Positions 1 through 5,402 of a stretch of DNA of 6,277 nucleotides are shown here, in pieces (positions within the stretch are counted from its first letter, which is position 1; each line of letters starts with the position of its first letter). Under the pieces are notes generated by a model. It saw only the letters and a program-made list of their open reading frames with translations. It was not told the origin of the DNA and did no database searches. The position numbers and the translations under genes were made by a program. This stretch comes from Acidobacteriota bacterium (lineage in GTDB: Bacteria > Acidobacteriota > Blastocatellia > Pyrinomonadales > Pyrinomonadaceae): NCBI GenBank assembly GCA_029777145.1, contig JAKOSS010000617.1, positions 1-6,277 on the forward strand. The letters are read 5' to 3'.

Positions 1-98
1 GGGTGAAAGGGGGAAATGGTGAAGGGGTGAGAGGGAGAGAGGGTGAAAGGGGGAAATGGTGAAGGGGTGAGAGGGTGAAAGGGTGAAAGGTGGAAAAG
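1..98. repeat. G/A-rich tandem repeat, no C on the + strand
   Basis: This is non-coding, low-complexity DNA built from variants of an octamer-like unit GGGTGAAA (also GGGGGAAA and GGGGTGAG). Positions 1-35 and 41-75 are identical, giving a 35-bp direct repeat at a 40-bp offset, separated by AGAGA. Two further GGGTGAAA units follow at 73-80 and 81-88. There is no cytosine on the + strand until position 102, so the strand asymmetry is extreme. The array begins at or before the window edge, so its full length is unknown. No reading frame or promoter is recognised in it. Confidence 0.9.
24..53 (+). other. Predicted G-quadruplex motif
   Basis: Four runs of at least three G (24-27, 33-35, 41-43 and 49-53) are separated by three loops of exactly five bases (TGAGA, AGAGA and TGAAA), which fits the canonical G3+N1-7 pattern. 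It lies inside the purine repeat and may only reflect that composition. Whether it folds, or affects transcription toward murC about 190 bp downstream, cannot be told from sequence. Confidence 0.5.
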
Positions 99-112
99 TA
101 TCATTCAGACCC

Positions 113-231
113 CTGACCACTGACCACTGACCACTGACCCCCGACCACCGGCCACCGGCCACCGACCACCGGCCACCGACCACTGACCACCGACCACTGA
201 CCACTGACTACTGACTACTGACTACTGACTA
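113..231. repeat. Heptanucleotide tandem array, 17 units
   Basis: Seventeen uninterrupted 7-bp units fill this stretch exactly. The variants are CTGACCA (5), CTGACCC (1), CCGACCA (4), CCGGCCA (3) and CTGACTA (4), all fitting CYGRCY(A/C). Variants are clustered: CTGACCA at the left, CCGACCA and CCGGCCA in the middle, and four identical CTGACTA units next to murC. This suggests local expansion by slippage. The array ends 7 nt before the murC ATG. It resembles in kind the short tandemly repeated heptamers known from cyanobacteria, and I recall similar arrays in Blastocatellia, but I have not searched. No spacers or unique inserts are present, so it is not a CRISPR. Confidence 0.93.
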
Positions 232-238
232 CTTGTGC

Positions 239-1621
239 ATGTTTCGTAACGTAAAGAAAATTCACTTCATCGGCATCGGCGGGATCGGAATGTCCGGCAT
301 CGCGGAAGTCCTCTGCAACCTCGGGTTCGATGTCTCGGGTTCCGATCTGAGCAAATCGAAAAACACCGAACGGCTCGAAAAACTCGGAGCGACGATCCGC
401 GAGGGACACTTGGCGGAGAACGTCGGCGACGCCCAGGTCGTCGTCTATTCGTCGGCGGTCAAGCACGACAATCCGGAGATAATTTTTGCGCGCGAGAATA
501 AGATCCCGATCATTCCGCGGGCCGAAATGCTCGCCGAGCTGATGACGCTCAAGCCGTATTCGATCGCCGTCGCCGGAACTCACGGAAAGACCTCGACGAC
601 GTCGATGGTCGCGACCGTGCTCGGCGAATCCGGAATCGAACCGACGACCGTCGTCGGCGGCGTCGTCGAGATCCTCGGCTCCAACGCCCGGGTCGGTTCG
701 AGCGAGTGGTTCGTCACCGAAGCCGACGAATCCGACCGCTCGTTCCTGATGCTCTATCCGACGGTCGCCGTCGTGACGAACATCGACAAGGAACACATGG
801 AGTCGTACAAGGGCATGGAAGACGTCGTCCAGTGTTTCACCGACTTCGTCAACAAGGTGCCGTTCTACGGCGCCTGCGTGATCTGTCTCGACGATCCCAA
901 CGTCCAGCTGATCATTCCGCACATCAAGCGCCGGCGCGTCACTTACGGAATGACCGCGCAAGCCGACATCTCGGCGCACGACATCTGGTATCACGACAGT
1001 TTCGGGTCGAGCTTCACGGTCTGGCACGGCACCGAAGTGCTCGGCGAGATCAATCTTCCGGTGCCTGGTAAACACAACATTTACAACGCTTTGGCGGCAA
1101 CTGCTGTGGCGCTTGAGCTGGGCGTCCCGTTCGATAAGATCGCGTCCGCGTTCAGCCGTTTCCGGAACGCGAACCGGCGTTTCCAGGTGAAGGGCGAGGT
1201 CGACGGCGTGATGGTGGTCGACGATTACGGGCATCATCCGACCGAGATCACCGCGACTCTTTCGGCGGCAAAGGCCGGCGGCAGCGGAAAACGCACGGTG
1301 GTCGTCTTTCAGCCGCACCGGTACAGCCGGACGCGCGAACTGATGAACGAATTCGCGCTCTGCTTCAACAACGCCGACGTCCTGTTCGTGACCGACATCT
1401 ATGCGGCGAGCGAAAAACCGATCGACGGCATCTCGGCCGAAGTCCTGACCGAGAACATCAAGAAATACGGGCACAAGAACGCGCAGTACATCGGCGACGT
1501 CGCGGGCGCCGCCGACAAGGTCCTGCCCTATCTGCAGGAGAACGACTTGGTGATCACACTCGGTGCGGGAAGCATTACGAGGCTTTCCGACGAGCTGATC
1601 GAACGACTTACAGGGAATTGA
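239..1621 (+). CDS. murC: UDP-N-acetylmuramate--L-alanine ligase MurC
   Basis: Cytoplasmic ATP-dependent ligase that joins L-alanine to UDP-MurNAc, the first step of the peptidoglycan stem peptide. At 460 residues it has the usual family length. The N-terminal UDP-binding Rossmann motif GIGGIGMSG is at 12-20. The central Mur-ligase domain has the P-loop GTHGKTSTT at 113-121, EADESD at 161-166 and NIDKEH at 181-186. The C-terminal domain carries DDYGHHPTE (328-336) and HRYSRTR (360-366), which are MurC-specific and separate it from MurD, MurE and MurF. I chose ATG 239 because it places the Rossmann motif at the normal distance. An in-frame TTG at 233 would add two residues. Neither start has a Shine-Dalgarno sequence, because the heptamer array runs up to it. 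ftsQ follows after 12 nt, so the two are probably one operon. Confidence 0.96.
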   Translation: MFRNVKKIHFIGIGGIGMSGIAEVLCNLGFDVSGSDLSKSKNTERLEKLGATIREGHLAENVGDAQVVVYSSAVKHDNPEIIFARENKIPIIPRAEMLAELMTLKPYSIAVAGTHGKTSTTSMVATVLGESGIEPTTVVGGVVEILGSNARVGSSEWFVTEADESDRSFLMLYPTVAVVTNIDKEHMESYKGMEDVVQCFTDFVNKVPFYGACVICLDDPNVQLIIPHIKRRRVTYGMTAQADISAHDIWYHDSFGSSFTVWHGTEVLGEINLPVPGKHNIYNALAATAVALELGVPFDKIASAFSRFRNANRRFQVKGEVDGVMVVDDYGHHPTEITATLSAAKAGGSGKRTVVVFQPHRYSRTRELMNEFALCFNNADVLFVTDIYAASEKPIDGISAEVLTENIKKYGHKNAQYIGDVAGAADKVLPYLQENDLVITLGAGSITRLSDELIERLTGN

Positions 1622-1633
1622 TCCAGAGAAACT

Positions 1634-2479
1634 ATGGCAACCCGAACAAGACGAAAAGTTGTTAAGACGACCAACAGAACGGCTCCCCGAAAGCGCCGGA
1701 CGACGCGGCGTGCGTCGAAATCGAACAGCAATCTCATCAATCTCGTGGTGCCGCTGTTCTTTATCGCCTGCATCGTCGGATGTCTCGGATTTCTCGCGTT
1801 CATGGGCTACCGGACAGTGACCGCTTCGGATTTCTTTGAGGTCCGAAAGGTCGATGTTCGCGGCGCGTCGCGGGTTTCGAGCGACAACGTCGAGGGGATC
1901 GTCAAGAATCTGACCGATCGCTCGGGCGTCTGGAACGCCGACCTGACGGCCATCCGTGAACGGATCGAAAGCCTGAATTTTGTGAAATCGGCGGCGGTTT
2001 CGCGCGTCTTGCCGGACGGCGTCCGCGTGCAGCTGACGGAACGCGTTCCGAAAGCGGCTGTCCGGATCGACGGCGCCGACTATTGGGTCGACGACGAAGC
2101 GGCGGTGCTCGCTCCGATCGGCAAGAACGAAACGCGCGGGCCGCTGCTCACCGGTTGGGACACGAATCGCAACGAGCGATCGCTCAAGGACAATCAGGCG
2201 CGCGTCAAGATGTACCAGAAGATGGTCGAGGACTGGAAGAGTTTCGATCTTTCAAAGCGCGTCAAATCGGTCAATCTTTCCGATCTCGACGAACCGCGCG
2301 CGATCGTCGAGGATTCGGGAAGCGACGTTTACATCGAACTCGGAAGCGAGGATTTCGGCAAGCGGCTCCAGCGCGGGATCGAGAGCATCGCCAACAAGGG
2401 CGCCACATTCGAGGGGATCACTCTGGTCGGCCAAAACCTGCGGCTCATCCCGCGGCAGGTCGCGAACAACGGTAAATAG
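1634..2479 (+). CDS. ftsQ: Cell division protein FtsQ (DivIB family)
   Basis: Single-pass inner-membrane protein that, with FtsL and FtsB, links the Z ring to septal peptidoglycan synthesis. The 281 residues show the FtsQ layout. First is a strongly basic cytoplasmic tail at 1-33, with 13 Arg/Lys and no acidic residue. One membrane segment follows at about 34-58 (LINLVVPLFFIACIVGC and on). Next is a periplasmic POTRA domain at about 67-137, beginning FFEVRKVDVRGASRVS and including the VSRVLPDGVRVQLTERVP strand pair. A beta domain occupies about 138-275 (YWVDDEAAVL at 150-159). The identification rests on this architecture plus position between murC and ftsA, since the family is poorly conserved in sequence. 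The ribosome site is weak (AGAGA at 1625-1629), so translation may be coupled to murC. The usual intervening murB and ddl genes are absent here. Confidence 0.93.
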   Translation: MATRTRRKVVKTTNRTAPRKRRTTRRASKSNSNLINLVVPLFFIACIVGCLGFLAFMGYRTVTASDFFEVRKVDVRGASRVSSDNVEGIVKNLTDRSGVWNADLTAIRERIESLNFVKSAAVSRVLPDGVRVQLTERVPKAAVRIDGADYWVDDEAAVLAPIGKNETRGPLLTGWDTNRNERSLKDNQARVKMYQKMVEDWKSFDLSKRVKSVNLSDLDEPRAIVEDSGSDVYIELGSEDFGKRLQRGIESIANKGATFEGITLVGQNLRLIPRQVANNGK

Positions 2480-2481
2480 AA

Positions 2482-3723
2482 ATGATCAATCGTCAAATCC
2501 AGGCTGTCGGACTCGATATCGGAACGGGCAAGATCAGATGCGTGATCGGTGAACCGTCCGAGAGCGGCCAGATGAACATCGTCGGGCTCGGTGAGGCCGA
2601 ATCGCGCGGACTCCGGCGCGGGATCGTCTCGACCACCGACGCGGTCGCGGACTCGATCAAACGTGCGGTCGACGAGGCTGAGCAGGTCAGCGGTCTCGAG
2701 ATCCAGATGGCGACCGTCAACCTTTCGGGCGAGCATCTTCAGGGCGAAAACAAAGGCGGCGTGGTAGCCGTCGCGGGCGCCGGCCGCGAGATCACCGACG
2801 AGGACGTCGAACGCGCGATCGAATCGGCGAGCGCGATGCCGTTGCCGGCCGGTTGGGAGATCATCGACCGGCTGCCGCAGGAATTCATCATCGACGGCCA
2901 GGACGGGATCACGGAACCGGTCGGGATGCGCGGCGCGCGCCTCGAAAGCCGTGTTCACGTCGTGATCAGCCCGAGCGCCGGCAAGCAAAACATCGAAAAA
3001 GCCGTCAACCGCGCCGGGCTCGAAGTCGAAGGAATGGTGCTCGAACCGCTCGCCGCGGCCGCGAGCACGCTCACCGAGGACGACAAGGAATACGGCTGCG
3101 CGCTGATCAACATCGGATCGGAGCTCACGAGCCTGATGATCTTCGGCCGCGGCGCCGTGCAGCATACGCGGGTTTTTCCGTTCGGCGGGATGCACTTCAC
3201 GAAGGACATCGCGCTCGGACTGCGCGTGTCGATCCCGGAAGCGAACGTGATCAAACACGATTACGGCTGCGTCGCGCCGTTCCTGTTCCGTGAGAACGAG
3301 GGTCAGGAGGTCATCGAGATCACTCCGGTCGGACGCAGCGAGACGCGCGGACTCTCGAAAGAGATCCTGTGCGACATCATGGCGCCGCGCGCGATCGAGC
3401 TTTTGCAGCATCTCGCGCTCGAGATCAATCGCACCGGAGCGCAGAATTCGAGCGGCGTCGTGCTGACCGGCGGCGGATCTCAGGTCCGCGGCATGGTCGA
3501 GATCGCCGAACAGGTTTTCGACGCGCCGACTCGACTCGGCTTCGTCGATTCCGGACTCGTCAGCGGACTTGCTGCCGAGGTCCAAAAACCCGAATGGGCA
3601 ACGGCCTGCGGACTGGCTCTGATCTCGATGCGGAGACAGGTTCGCGAGGCGATGGCGGGACCGACGACGGCGACTCAAAAAGTGGCCGCGTGGTTCGAAA
3701 ATTTTCGTGACAAATTCAGATAA
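2482..3723 (+). CDS. ftsA: Cell division protein FtsA, with atypical phosphate-2 motif
   Basis: Actin-fold protein that anchors FtsZ filaments to the inner membrane and recruits later division proteins. At 413 residues it has normal length. The phosphate-1 loop LDIGTGK is at 11-17, the FtsA-specific 1C region is at about 84-162, and the adenosine motif VVLTGGGSQVRGM is at 326-338. The C-terminal amphipathic membrane-targeting helix (KVAAWFENFRDKFR, 400-413) is intact. Odd: the phosphate-2 motif, normally DIGGGT(T/M)D, reads NIGSELTS at 210-217, losing the Asp and the glycine pattern, although the flanking strands (CALI, LMIFGRGAVQHTRVFPFGG) fit FtsA well. ATG 2482 lies 2 nt after the ftsQ stop with no close Shine-Dalgarno sequence, which implies translational coupling. 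The downstream partner ftsZ supports the call. Confidence 0.96.
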   Translation: MINRQIQAVGLDIGTGKIRCVIGEPSESGQMNIVGLGEAESRGLRRGIVSTTDAVADSIKRAVDEAEQVSGLEIQMATVNLSGEHLQGENKGGVVAVAGAGREITDEDVERAIESASAMPLPAGWEIIDRLPQEFIIDGQDGITEPVGMRGARLESRVHVVISPSAGKQNIEKAVNRAGLEVEGMVLEPLAAAASTLTEDDKEYGCALINIGSELTSLMIFGRGAVQHTRVFPFGGMHFTKDIALGLRVSIPEANVIKHDYGCVAPFLFRENEGQEVIEITPVGRSETRGLSKEILCDIMAPRAIELLQHLALEINRTGAQNSSGVVLTGGGSQVRGMVEIAEQVFDAPTRLGFVDSGLVSGLAAEVQKPEWATACGLALISMRRQVREAMAGPTTATQKVAAWFENFRDKFR

Positions 3724-3751
3724 TTGTAACGTCGTGGCTGGATTTTTTATC

Positions 3752-3763
3752 ACAAATCGTTGT
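3752..3763. promoter_or_regulatory. Inverted repeat ACAA-N4-TTGT, left site
   Basis: The sequence is ACAAATCGTTGT, with 4-bp arms around an ATCG centre. It is identical in arm sequence and spacing to the site at 3783-3794, and the two start 31 bp apart, close to three helical turns. It could be a half of a tandem operator. No binding protein is identified. Confidence 0.4.
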
Positions 3764-3782
3764 ATCCTTAGCGACCGAAGGC

Positions 3783-3794
3783 ACAATATATTGT
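3783..3794. promoter_or_regulatory. Perfect 12-bp palindrome, right site, over a -10-like element
   Basis: ACAATATATTGT is a perfect 12-bp palindrome with the same ACAA-N4-TTGT arms as the left site. Its centre overlaps TATATT at 3787-3792, which matches the -10 consensus at five of six positions. If that is the ftsZ promoter, a dimer bound here would block RNA polymerase. The palindrome is seen directly, and the operator role is inference. Confidence 0.45.
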
Positions 3795-3858
3795 TGAGAC
3801 GCCCATAAATTGCCAGCCCACAGAAGTTACAACTCGAGCACGGCACGACGATAGGATT

Positions 3859-3866
3859 TAAGGAAG
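3859..3866 (+). promoter_or_regulatory. Ribosome binding site for ftsZ
   Basis: TAAGGAAG contains AAGGA, ending 10 nt before ATG 3875. This is much better than the sites before murC, ftsQ and ftsA, in line with ftsZ needing a higher yield. A second site, GGAG at 3884-3887, lies 8 nt before the in-frame ATG 3896. Confidence 0.7.
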
Positions 3867-3874
3867 TAAAATTA

Positions 3875-5005
3875 ATGACGGACGGAGTTCAGCCAATGCA
3901 AAATGGAATCAAGTTCTTGATCGATGAGCCGCCGATCACGGGTGCCAGGATCAAGGTCATCGGCGTCGGCGGCGGTGGCGGAAATGCCGTCAACCGGATG
4001 ATCGAAGCGGGTGTCAAAGGCGTAGAATTCATCGTCGCGAACACGGACCTGCAGGCTCTCAACGATTCAAAAGCACCGATCAAAATCCAACTTGGCAGTC
4101 GCCTGACGCGCGGCCTCGGCGCGGGATCGGACCCTGACGTCGGACGCAATGCCGCGCTCGAAGACCACGAGAAACTGATGGACGTTCTCGAAGGTTCCGA
4201 CATGGTTTTCGTTACCACCGGACTTGGCGGAGGAACCGGAACGGGCGCCGCGCCGGTCGTCGCTTCGCTCGCGATGGAACTCGGGATCCTGACCGTCGCA
4301 GTTGTGACCAAGCCGTTCAGCGTCGAGGGCAAGAAGCGCGGTGCGCAGGCCGAACGCGGACTCGCGGAACTCCGCGGCTGCGTCGACACGATCATCACGA
4401 TCCCGAATTCGAAGCTTAAGGATGTCGAAGAGCGGATCTCGATCATGGACGCATTCCGTCGCGCCGATGACATCCTGCTTCAGGCCGTGCAGGGGATCAG
4501 CGACCTGATCACGACCTCAGGCGTCATCAATCTTGATTTTGCCGACGTTCGCGCAGTCATGCGCGGTCGCGGAGTCGCGCTCATGGGGATCGGCGAGGCG
4601 CGCGGCGAAGGCGCGGCCGTGTCGGCCATGAAGGCGGCGATCGATTCGCGGCTCCTCGAAGAGAATTCGATCAAGGGCGCGAAGGGCGCGCTGATCAATA
4701 TAACCAGTTCGCGGATGACGCCGCTGAACGAGGTCGAGGCCGCGATCGCCCTTATCGAATCGGAAGCCCACGACGATGCCGACATTATTTGGGGAACGGT
4801 CTTCAACGACGACGAGGACGAGTCGGTGAAGATCACGGTGATCGCGACCGGTTTTGAAAGTGCGCATCACGCTTCGCTTCCCGCGACGACGGGCTATTCA
4901 GATACCGCGGCGGTTGGGACCTACCAGTCCCGTACGGTGTACTCGGCGGCCGATGAGCCGGAAGACATGAGCGTTCCGACGTTCATCAGACGGCAGGCGG
5001 ACTAG
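3875..5005 (+). CDS. ftsZ: Cell division protein FtsZ
   Basis: Tubulin-like GTPase that polymerises at midcell into the Z ring, the scaffold for division. It has 376 residues. The nucleotide-binding loop [14 protein letters not shown] is at 29-42, NTDLQAL at 56-62, and the tubulin signature [10 protein letters not shown] at 118-127. The T7 synergy loop NLDFADVR is at 219-226, with Asp221 and Asp224 as the catalytic acids that complete the neighbouring subunit's site. A fairly short variable linker (about 330-358) leads to a canonical C-terminal peptide, [13 protein letters not shown], the docking site for FtsA and other partners. FtsA here keeps its membrane helix, so the FtsA-FtsZ tether looks intact. 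ATG 3875 is preferred for its strong upstream ribosome site. ATG 3896 (residue 8) is also preceded by GGAG and would lose only seven variable residues. Confidence 0.98.
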   Translation: MTDGVQPMQNGIKFLIDEPPITGARIKVIGVGGGGGNAVNRMIEAGVKGVEFIVANTDLQALNDSKAPIKIQLGSRLTRGLGAGSDPDVGRNAALEDHEKLMDVLEGSDMVFVTTGLGGGTGTGAAPVVASLAMELGILTVAVVTKPFSVEGKKRGAQAERGLAELRGCVDTIITIPNSKLKDVEERISIMDAFRRADDILLQAVQGISDLITTSGVINLDFADVRAVMRGRGVALMGIGEARGEGAAVSAMKAAIDSRLLEENSIKGAKGALINITSSRMTPLNEVEAAIALIESEAHDDADIIWGTVFNDDEDESVKITVIATGFESAHHASLPATTGYSDTAAVGTYQSRTVYSAADEPEDMSVPTFIRRQAD

Positions 5006-5025
5006 GTCTCACGAAAGTTCGGTAC

Positions 5026-5032
5026 GGGAGGT
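5026..5032 (+). promoter_or_regulatory. Strong ribosome binding site for the Hfq-like gene
   Basis: GGGAGGT lies 7 nt before ATG 5040. It is the best Shine-Dalgarno match in the window and fixes the start of the small gene that follows ftsZ. Confidence 0.8.
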
Positions 5033-5039
5033 CAGGATT

Positions 5040-5330
5040 ATGCAGAACTATCAACGTTCAAAAGGCGATTTTCAGGAACCGAGAGGCGAGCGCGCCCCGG
5101 TCGATACTCACGCCGAGATCTTCTATTACCGCAAACAGATCAACTCGCGAACTTTGATGGTCGTGGTTCTCGTCGACGGCGAGGAGATCGAGGGAACGCT
5201 CGAGTGGTACGACCGCGACGCGATCAAGGTCAACCGGAACGACGATCCGAACGTCATGATCCTCAAGCAGAACATCAAATACATGTACAAGGCCGAGGAT
5301 CGCAAACCGCCGGCAAAGTCCAAGAAATAG
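5040..5330 (+). CDS. hfq: Divergent Hfq/Sm-like RNA-binding protein
   Basis: Small 96-residue protein with an Sm fold, the family that forms hexameric rings binding small RNAs and mRNAs. Residues 25-44 would be the N-terminal helix and first strand. Sm1 is LMVVVLVDGEEIEGTLEWYDRD (39-60), aligning with the Hfq pattern ...NG..L.G.I..FD. Sm2 is NVMILKQNIKYMYK (71-84). An ungapped match to E. coli Hfq from Gly47 (Gly29 there) keeps the glycines and Asp58. It replaces Gln8 by Glu26, the rim Arg16-Arg17 by Ile-Asn, Gln41-Phe42 by Arg-Asp, and the YKHA signature by LKQN. The N-terminus (1-24) is polar, and the tail (87-96) is basic, unlike the acidic tip of E. coli Hfq. It sits 34 nt after ftsZ, not in the usual miaA-hfq-hflX setting. 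I recall similar acidobacterial proteins annotated as Hfq. The fold is fairly sure, the Hfq-type function less so. Confidence 0.72.
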   Translation: MQNYQRSKGDFQEPRGERAPVDTHAEIFYYRKQINSRTLMVVVLVDGEEIEGTLEWYDRDAIKVNRNDDPNVMILKQNIKYMYKAEDRKPPAKSKK

Positions 5331-5357
5331 TCAGCAGCCAGAACCTCTTTTCTCGAA

Positions 5358-5383
5358 TCCGGGATCGTACCTCCGATCCCGGA
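5358..5383 (+). terminator. Perfect 10-bp stem-loop between the Hfq-like gene and pdxA
   Basis: TCCGGGATCG (5358-5367) and CGATCCCGGA (5374-5383) form a perfect 10-bp GC-rich stem with a 6-nt loop (TACCTC). It lies 27 nt after the Hfq-like stop and 19 nt before the pdxA GTG. The only T-rich stretch, ATTCTTTT (5391-5398), begins 7 nt past the stem, so this is not a textbook intrinsic terminator. It may be a weak terminator or attenuator, an RNA-end stabiliser, or a structure controlling pdxA translation. The stem is certain in sequence, and the type label is tentative. Confidence 0.5.
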
Positions 5384-5402
5384 AAGTGCTATTCTTTTGA
5401 CC

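Larger units (their letters stand above)
3724..3874 (+). promoter_or_regulatory. ftsA-ftsZ intergenic regulatory region
   Basis: A 151-bp spacer, clearly more AT-rich than the genes around it. It holds two ACAA-N4-TTGT dyads (3752-3763 and 3783-3794), a nested pair of long-range inverted repeats, and a -10-like TATATT (3787-3792). The -10-like element has no well-spaced -35: the nearest is TTGTAT at 3760-3765, with a 21-nt spacer. A good ribosome site lies at the end. The likely role is to add transcription and control for ftsZ beyond that from the murC-ftsQ-ftsA operon. That role is inferred from the structure, and the exact promoter is not resolved. Confidence 0.5.

Noticed and set aside
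113..231. CRISPR array
   Set aside because: The repeats are 7 bp, contiguous and without spacers, so this is a simple tandem repeat.
215..1474. Long minus-strand open frame (419 codons) across murC
   Set aside because: It is a mirror of murC codon bias, has His/Arg/Asp-rich low-complexity composition and no family motif, and starts inside murC.
3696..3707. Perfect palindrome CGAAAATTTTCG at the end of ftsA
   Set aside because: It encodes part of the membrane-targeting helix (residues around Phe-Glu-Asn-Phe), has no loop to fold as RNA, and shows no partner site nearby.
3743..3748. T6 run after ftsA as an intrinsic terminator
   Set aside because: No GC-rich stem lies directly before the T run, so it does not meet terminator structure.
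3760..3792. TTGTAT / TATATT as a standard sigma-70 promoter pair
   Set aside because: The spacer is 21 nt, too long for a confident call, so I kept only the -10-like element as part of the regulatory region.
2329..3846. Long minus-strand open frame (505 codons) across ftsA
   Set aside because: It is antisense to an unmistakable ftsA, rich in Arg and Asp as expected from the complement of GC-biased codons, and shows no recognisable domain.
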